A stretch of 10,693 nt of DNA from Candidatus Omnitrophota bacterium (lineage in GTDB: Bacteria > Omnitrophota > Gorgyraeia > Tantalellales > Tantalellaceae). How positions within the stretch are numbered: the stretch's first letter is position 1; the number at the start of each line of letters is the position of its first letter. The notes under the pieces were generated by a model, which was given only the letters and a program-made list of their open reading frames with translations, had not been told where the DNA came from and ran no database searches. This document shows positions 6,996 through 10,693 of this stretch, one piece after another. The stretch covers positions 1-10,693 of the forward strand of contig JAQUNB010000019.1 in assembly GCA_028717825.1 (NCBI GenBank), read 5' to 3'. The position numbers and the translations under genes are program-made.

Positions 6996-7665
6996 TTTTC
7001 CACCCTATTATAACACGTTCAAATTTATTGAAGTCCTCAAAAGAAGTTATATTTTTAAAACCGGCTGTCTTAAACATACCCTTTACTTTTTCAGCCTGAT
7101 CATAACCGATCTCAACAGCCATAAAACCGCCATCCGAAAGATATTTTAGACCGTGTTCTGTAAGTGCGGCAAGATGATCCAGCCCTTCGTCCCCCGAATA
7201 AAGCGCCTGTTTCGGCTCAGCCTTAACCCATGGATCGAGCTTTTCGTAATCCCGTCTTGAAACATAGGGCGGGTTTGAGACTATACAGTCAAAGATCCCG
7301 CCTTCACCAAACGCAGAGAACATATCGGATACTATGAAAGTAACATCGGCTTTTCCATTATGCGTTAAAAAATTATCGCGGGCGACAACTAATGCGTCTT
7401 CGCTTATGTCGGATGCCGTAACCTTTACATTTTCCACAAGCTTTGAAAGAGCCAAGGCTATAACGCCGCTGCCCGTGCACAGATCCAAGACGGAAGGCCC
7501 GGTCTTTCCTGCCGCCTTTAAAAAATACGCCGTTTTTTCAACAAGAAGTTCGGTTTCGGGCCGCGGTATAAATACGCGGCTATCAACTTTTATATCCATC
7601 CCCATGAAAGAGGCCTTACCCTCTTCGTATTGCACTGGGACTGTCTCCGAATATTCCGTTATCAT
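6988..7665 (-). CDS. prmC: Release factor glutamine methyltransferase PrmC lacking the N-terminal helical domain
   Basis: PrmC methylates the glutamine of the GGQ motif of release factors. The catalytic half is complete: VFIPRPETELLVEK (31-44), SAM motif I VLDLCTGSGVIALALS (59-74), the acidic motif SDISEDAL and the substrate motif IVSNPPYVSRRDY (128-140), whose NPPY holds the glutamine. At 225 residues it is about 50 shorter than E. coli PrmC (277), and the missing part is the N-terminal helical bundle thought to help bind the release factor. The truncation is not a start-choice error: the codon directly before the ATG is TAG (7668-7666), and prfA ends 19 bases upstream. An AGGG ribosome site precedes the start. 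It follows its substrate gene prfA, the usual arrangement, so PrmC is preferred over the related PrmB. Confidence 0.9.
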   Translation of the reverse strand: MITEYSETVPVQYEEGKASFMGMDIKVDSRVFIPRPETELLVEKTAYFLKAAGKTGPSVLDLCTGSGVIALALSKLVENVKVTASDISEDALVVARDNFLTHNGKADVTFIVSDMFSAFGEGGIFDCIVSNPPYVSRRDYEKLDPWVKAEPKQALYSGDEGLDHLAALTEHGLKYLSDGGFMAVEIGYDQAEKVKGMFKTAGFKNITSFEDFNKFERVIIGWKNG

Positions 7666-7684
7666 CTATCCCTGCCTACCAAAT

Positions 7685-8767
7685 TTATTTTGTCGCGGCC
7701 AATCTGATCTTTCTATCTTCTTCGCTTAGAGCCGCTATGAGTTCATCAAGGTCGCCTTCGATTATCCGCGATAAGTTATAAAGAGAAAGATTTATCCTAT
7801 GATCGGTGATCCTGTTCTCCTGAAAATTGTAAGTTCTGATTTTTTCCGACCGGTCACCGCTTCCGATCTGTTTTTTTCTTTCGTCAGATATAGCTTTTGT
7901 CTGATCGTCCTGCATTTTTTCAAGCAACCTCGCCTTAAGCACCCTCATGGCTTTTAGACGATTCTTATTCTGGCTTCTTTCATCCTGACAACAAACTACA
8001 ACCCCCGTAGGCAAATGTGTTATACGTATAGCCGAATCAGTGACATTAACGTGTTGTCCGCCGGCACCGCTCGAACGATAAGAATCTATTTTGAGATCCT
8101 GCGGTTTTATATCGACTTCTATGTCTTCGGCTTCGGGGAGAACCGCCACTGTCGCCGCCGAAGTATGGATACGTCCGCTCGCTTCCGTTTCCGGTACCCG
8201 CTGCACCCTGTGCGTGCCCATCTCAAATCTTAGATATTTAAAAGCGTTTTTGCCTTCGATCGAAAAAATAATTTCCTTTATCCCGCTTTTTTCCGTCTCG
8301 CTCAAACTCATTACCGATACTTTCCAATCTTTCGACTCGGCGTATCTTACATACATTTTGTAGAGATCGGACGCGAACAATCCCGCTTCTACTCCGCCGG
8401 TACCGGCCCGTATTTCCATTATAACGTTCCGATCATACTCATTGTCATCCCCTGCCAATAAGTGATCCTCAAGTTCCTTCTCTTTCGCCTGCATCGCCGC
8501 AACTACGTTTTCCAGCTCGCTTTTCGCCAGATACGCGTATTCGCTTTCTTTATTTTCTTCGGCGATCATTTTCTCAAGCTCACTCTTCTCGTGCTCCAAC
8601 ACCAAATAACCATCGTATTTTGATACAAGTTCCTTTAACGCGGCGTATTCTTTAACTTTATTTTTATACTCTTCCCTGTTTGAAAGGATATCAGGCGAAG
8701 CAAGCTCTTTTTCTAAAGTCTTGAATCTTTCTTTTTTCTTATGCAAAACCTCAAATATCTTTCCCAT
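7685..8767 (-). CDS. prfA: Peptide chain release factor 1
   Basis: The 360-residue protein has normal RF1 length. It shows the N-terminal coiled helical domain, the MEIRAGTGGVEAGLFA segment (117-132), THRVQRVPETEASGRIHTS (185-203) with the RF1-type codon-recognition tripeptide P-x-T (PET, 192-194), and SSGAGGQHVNVTDSAIR with the catalytic GGQ at 236-238. RF1 reads UAA and UAG stop codons; the PxT form separates it from RF2 (SPF). Q238 is the expected target of the adjacent PrmC. The ATG at 8767-8765 has no recognisable Shine-Dalgarno: the upstream bases are AU-rich and contain a minimal ATG-TAA start-stop 11 bases before it. The gene begins 17 bases after the U-tract of the large hairpin, so it may depend on its own promoter or on read-through. 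Confidence 0.97.
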   Translation of the reverse strand: MGKIFEVLHKKKERFKTLEKELASPDILSNREEYKNKVKEYAALKELVSKYDGYLVLEHEKSELEKMIAEENKESEYAYLAKSELENVVAAMQAKEKELEDHLLAGDDNEYDRNVIMEIRAGTGGVEAGLFASDLYKMYVRYAESKDWKVSVMSLSETEKSGIKEIIFSIEGKNAFKYLRFEMGTHRVQRVPETEASGRIHTSAATVAVLPEAEDIEVDIKPQDLKIDSYRSSGAGGQHVNVTDSAIRITHLPTGVVVCCQDERSQNKNRLKAMRVLKARLLEKMQDDQTKAISDERKKQIGSGDRSEKIRTYNFQENRITDHRINLSLYNLSRIIEGDLDELIAALSEEDRKIRLAATK

Positions 8768-8783
8768 ATATTTACATGCTGAT

Positions 8784-8872
8784 AAAAAAGTTATTGGGCT
8801 ATCGCGAAATTATTTATTTAAAGCCTAACAAAATCAATAGCTTTAATAATTAAGCGCACGATAGCCCAATAA
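8784..8872 (-). terminator. Large inverted-repeat hairpin with U-tract after rpmE (intrinsic-terminator-like)
   Basis: Two 14-base arms are perfect reverse complements: 8859-8872 and 8791-8804 (TTATTGGGCTATCG read on the minus strand at 8872-8859). Inside, AATTATT and AAAGC pair with GCTTT and AATAATT across a 5-base bulge, giving about 26 paired bases in 82. On the minus strand the second arm is followed after one base by six U's (8789-8784), as in a factor-independent terminator. The structure begins 15 bases after the rpmE stop, the usual terminator position. On the plus strand there is no comparable U-run, so it is oriented. The long arms and 54-base interior are unusual for a simple terminator. 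It could also be a regulatory switch before prfA or a small mobile palindromic repeat. Confidence 0.65.
8809..8837 (-). promoter_or_regulatory. Weak sigma70-like promoter candidate for prfA inside the hairpin interior
   Basis: On the minus strand TTGATT (8837-8832) and AATAAT (8814-8809) are separated by 17 bases, a fair match to -35 and -10 consensus. It would start transcription in the second arm of the hairpin and so bypass termination, giving prfA-prmC-murA its own transcript. The region is AT-rich, where such matches arise by chance, so the call is weak. Confidence 0.2.
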
Positions 8873-8887
8873 GCAAAAGGTTATCTT

Positions 8888-9145
8888 TTATTTATTTGTT
8901 TCATCAGAAACAATATCTTTAGACTGCGTTGTTTGCGAGTCTACATTTTTCTTTGCATAACGTTTCTGAAAACGCTCCACTCTCCCGGCAGAGTCAACAA
9001 GTTTTTGTTTACCAGTATAGAACGGATGACAATTTGAGCATATTTCGACATGTATCGTCTCTTTTGTGGAACGTGTCTTAACCGTATTTCCACAAGCACA
9101 AATTATTGTTGATTCCGCATATTTAGGATGAATACCTTTTTTCAC
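8888..9145 (-). CDS. rpmE: Ribosomal protein L31, zinc-binding type (bL31)
   Basis: From a GTG at 9145-9143 the protein is 85 residues and begins MKKGIHPKY, the canonical L31 start. The four zinc ligands are present as C16 and C18 (CACGN) and C36 and C39 ([13 protein letters not shown]), so this is the zinc-containing form and not the zinc-free paralogue used in zinc starvation. [10 protein letters not shown] is also typical. A Ser/Thr/Asp-rich tail of about 20 residues follows the core. The GTG start is chosen because GGGGG (9152-9156) lies 6 bases upstream; an in-frame TTG at 9178 would add 11 residues foreign to L31. The rho-rpmE-prfA-prmC order is widespread in bacteria. Confidence 0.96.
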   Translation of the reverse strand: MKKGIHPKYAESTIICACGNTVKTRSTKETIHVEICSNCHPFYTGKQKLVDSAGRVERFQKRYAKKNVDSQTTQSKDIVSDETNK

Positions 9146-9179
9146 CTCTAACCCCCTTTTAAGTATAATCACTAGCAAT

Positions 9180-9207
9180 AGTTATAATTTCCCGTTGTTC
9201 TATAACT
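9180..9207 (-). promoter_or_regulatory. Small hairpin in the rpmE 5' leader
   Basis: AGTTATA (9207-9201 on the minus strand) and TATAACT (9186-9180) form a 7-bp AU-rich stem with a 14-base loop, between the predicted promoter and the rpmE ribosome site. Autoregulatory L31 leaders are known in several bacterial groups, but I see no specific match to them. The stem is weak. Confidence 0.2.
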
Positions 9208-9224
9208 CTAATTTTGGATATATT

Positions 9225-9252
9225 ATTTTACTCAAAAACCGGTAAATATCAA
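9225..9252 (-). promoter_or_regulatory. rpmE: Sigma70-like promoter for rpmE
   Basis: On the minus strand TTGATA (9252-9247, five of six consensus bases) and TAAAAT (9230-9225, five of six) are separated by 16 bases. Transcription would start near 9218 and leave a leader of about 70 bases before the GTG. The rest of the 204-base rho-rpmE gap (9253-9349) begins with a GC-rich patch at about 9330-9349 and contains no T-tract terminator or recognisable RNA gene. Confidence 0.45.
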
Positions 9253-9349
9253 GCATTAATTACGATTCTTTCAAATTAGCCTTGTAAGCTATCCCGGCCT
9301 TGCATTTTTGGAACAATCGGTGTTAATCCACACGCGCCGCCCAGCCAAC

Positions 9350-10630
9350 TTATGATTTACCCATGTTATCCAAAAACTCTTTGTTCGTTTTGGTTTTTTT
9401 AAGTCTATCGATGAGAAGTTGCATCGCTTCCGCCGTATCCAGATCGCTCAGCACCTTACGCATAAGCCATACCCGTTTAAGTTCATCTTCGGGGACCAGA
9501 AGCTCTTCTCTCCTTGTATTAGATCTCTTGATATCAAGCGCGGGATATATCCTCCGCTGGAAGAGATTACGGTCCAGCTGGATCTCCATATTGCCGGTTC
9601 CTTTAAACTCTTCAAAAATAACTTCATCCATGCGGCTACCCGTATCTATTAGAGCTGTCGCGATAATGGTCAAACTACCGCCTTCTTCCACGTTCCTTGC
9701 TGACCCAAAAAATCTTTTTGGTTTGTGCAAGGCATTCGCATCGACACCTCCCGAGAGGATCTTCCCTGAATGCGGGACAACCGTGTTATATGCACGAGCT
9801 AAACGCGTAATCGAATCAAGAAGTATTACCACGTCATACTTGTGTTCAACAAGTCTTTTGGCTTTACTCAGCACCATTTCGGCAACCTGCGTGTGCCTCT
9901 GCGCCTGTTCATCAAAAGTTGACGCGATAACCTCAGCCTTTACAGACCTCTGCATGTCGGTAACTTCTTCCGGGCGCTCATCGATAAGGAGTATTATCAA
10001 TTTTACTTCGGGATAGTTCCGAGTGATGCTGTTGGCAAATTTCTGCAGGAACACGGTCTTGCCACTGTATGGCGGAGCCACAATAAGCCCTCTCTGGCCT
10101 TTTCCTACCGGGGTCAAAAGATCCATGACCCTCATAGAGATCTCGCTGGGCTCGGCTTCTAAGAGAAATCGTTCATTCGGATATAATGGCGTGAGATTTT
10201 CAAAAAGTATCCGGTTTTTCGCGACCTCCGGGTTTTCATAGTTGGCAGCTTCCACCTTCAATAGGGCGAAATATCGTTCCCCTTCTTTTGGCGGTCTGAT
10301 CTGCCCGCTGACGGTATCTCCCGTCCTTAAATTAAATCTTCGGATCTGTGATGGAGAAACATATATATCGTCAGGGCACGGCAAATAGTTATAATCCGGG
10401 CTCCTTAAAAAACCAAACCCGTCCTCCAAAACCTCGAGGACCCCTTCTCCATACGCGAAACCGTCTTTTTCGATTTTTGCCTGAAGGATCTTAAAAATAA
10501 GATCATGTTTTTTAAGACCGCTGATACCGTTAATCTCAAGCCCTTTCGCAATATCGTTGAGCTCCGCGATCTTCATGTTCTTCAGTTTTACGATGTCTAA
10601 TTCTTTTTCGTTCCTTGCCATTTTCGCCAT
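9350..10630 (-). CDS. rho: Transcription termination factor Rho
   Basis: Rho is a hexameric RNA-dependent ATPase that ends transcription. The 426-residue protein has the N-terminal SAP-like Rho-N domain (about 15-55), the RNA-binding cold-shock domain with [20 protein letters not shown] (63-82), and the RecA-like motor. Motor landmarks are Walker [10 protein letters not shown] (184-192), [13 protein letters not shown] (214-226), Walker [17 protein letters not shown] (267-282), the Q/R-loop [23 protein letters not shown] and [13 protein letters not shown] containing the arginine finger. There is no large N-terminal insertion. One oddity is that the Walker A lysine at E. coli Lys181 (APPKAGKT) is Tyr188 (APPYSGKT); the nucleotide-binding Lys191 is kept. 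The ATG has an AAGGAG site 10 bases upstream, inside the end of coaE. Confidence 0.97.
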   Translation of the reverse strand: MAKMARNEKELDIVKLKNMKIAELNDIAKGLEINGISGLKKHDLIFKILQAKIEKDGFAYGEGVLEVLEDGFGFLRSPDYNYLPCPDDIYVSPSQIRRFNLRTGDTVSGQIRPPKEGERYFALLKVEAANYENPEVAKNRILFENLTPLYPNERFLLEAEPSEISMRVMDLLTPVGKGQRGLIVAPPYSGKTVFLQKFANSITRNYPEVKLIILLIDERPEEVTDMQRSVKAEVIASTFDEQAQRHTQVAEMVLSKAKRLVEHKYDVVILLDSITRLARAYNTVVPHSGKILSGGVDANALHKPKRFFGSARNVEEGGSLTIIATALIDTGSRMDEVIFEEFKGTGNMEIQLDRNLFQRRIYPALDIKRSNTRREELLVPEDELKRVWLMRKVLSDLDTAEAMQLLIDRLKKTKTNKEFLDNMGKS

Positions 10631-10693
10631 AACGCATCTACTCCTTTTTTTAAGTTTTCAACTCTACCATTGTTCTCAATTATATAATGGGCG
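10597..10693 (-). CDS. coaE: Dephospho-CoA kinase C-terminal end (partial)
   Basis: A frame entering from the right edge encodes 31 codons and stops with TAG at 10599-10597. Its start, AHYIIENNG, followed by [16 protein letters not shown], matches the typical CoaE C-terminus (A-D-Y-V-I-D-N-x-G-S-L-x-x-L-x-x-Q-V-x-x-L-W). CoaE phosphorylates dephospho-CoA in the last step of coenzyme A synthesis. The gene overlaps the first 34 bases of rho in a different frame, and the rho ribosome site lies within it, implying translational coupling. The call rests on this short tail alone. Confidence 0.78.
   Translation of the reverse strand, partial: AHYIIENNGRVENLKKGVDALWRKWQGTKKN

Noticed and set aside
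8791..8872. The palindrome as a transposon-like miniature element
   Set aside because: No target-site duplication flanks the arms, and the U-tract and position right after rpmE are better explained by a terminator. A genome-wide copy search could reopen this.
9253..9349. GC-rich stretch after rho considered as a tRNA, small RNA or rho terminator
   Set aside because: No cloverleaf, no stem longer than 4-5 bp and no T-run could be found on either strand.
9363..10016. Long plus-strand open frame of 217 codons opposite rho
   Set aside because: It lies wholly within the well-conserved rho gene, is Ser/Leu-rich as expected of an antisense shadow, and resembles no family I know. Other plus-strand frames (for example 409-897 and 1947-2336) were rejected for the same reason.

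Overview
The window is a compact bacterial chromosome segment in which every gene I can support lies on the minus strand, so it is read from right to left. It holds eleven complete protein genes plus two partial ones at the edges. No tRNA, rRNA, transposon, phage gene or CRISPR array is visible. Gene content (translation, transcription termination, peptidoglycan, one-carbon metabolism) points to an anaerobic, possibly acetogenic or syntrophic, Gram-negative-type uncultured bacterium. The gene combination is reminiscent of Candidatus Omnitrophota (OP3), but that placement is an inference from memory and needs a phylogeny.

Right part (about 10693-8770): the 3' end of coaE overlaps the start of rho by 34 bases. 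rho is followed by a 204-base gap holding a good sigma70-like promoter, then rpmE (GTG start, strong Shine-Dalgarno). Fifteen bases past rpmE there is an 82-base inverted-repeat structure with 14-bp perfect arms followed by six U's, probably an elaborate intrinsic terminator.

Middle part (about 8767-3613): prfA and its methyltransferase prmC are adjacent. PrmC lacks its usual N-terminal helical domain. Then come murA, rpsP, trmD, rplS and rnhB. This is the familiar rpsP-trmD-rplS-rnhB cluster, but rimM is missing between rpsP and trmD. A possible RNA leader hairpin sits directly before the rplS ribosome binding site.

Left part (3568-1): fhs, fchA-like, folD and metF (partial) are packed with 1-base gaps or overlaps. 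Their order matches the methyl branch of the Wood-Ljungdahl pathway: formate to 10-formyl-THF, then methenyl-THF, methylene-THF and methyl-THF. This cassette is the most interesting part. FolD has glutamine in place of the cyclohydrolase lysine and histidine in place of the NADP-binding arginine, while a separate FchA-type cyclohydrolase is encoded next door. The formate-THF ligase carries Pro-Gln where the family has Arg97-Glu98 (formyl-phosphate and monovalent-cation site), plus further active-site changes. Together they suggest a folate methyl branch with re-partitioned and possibly altered chemistry.
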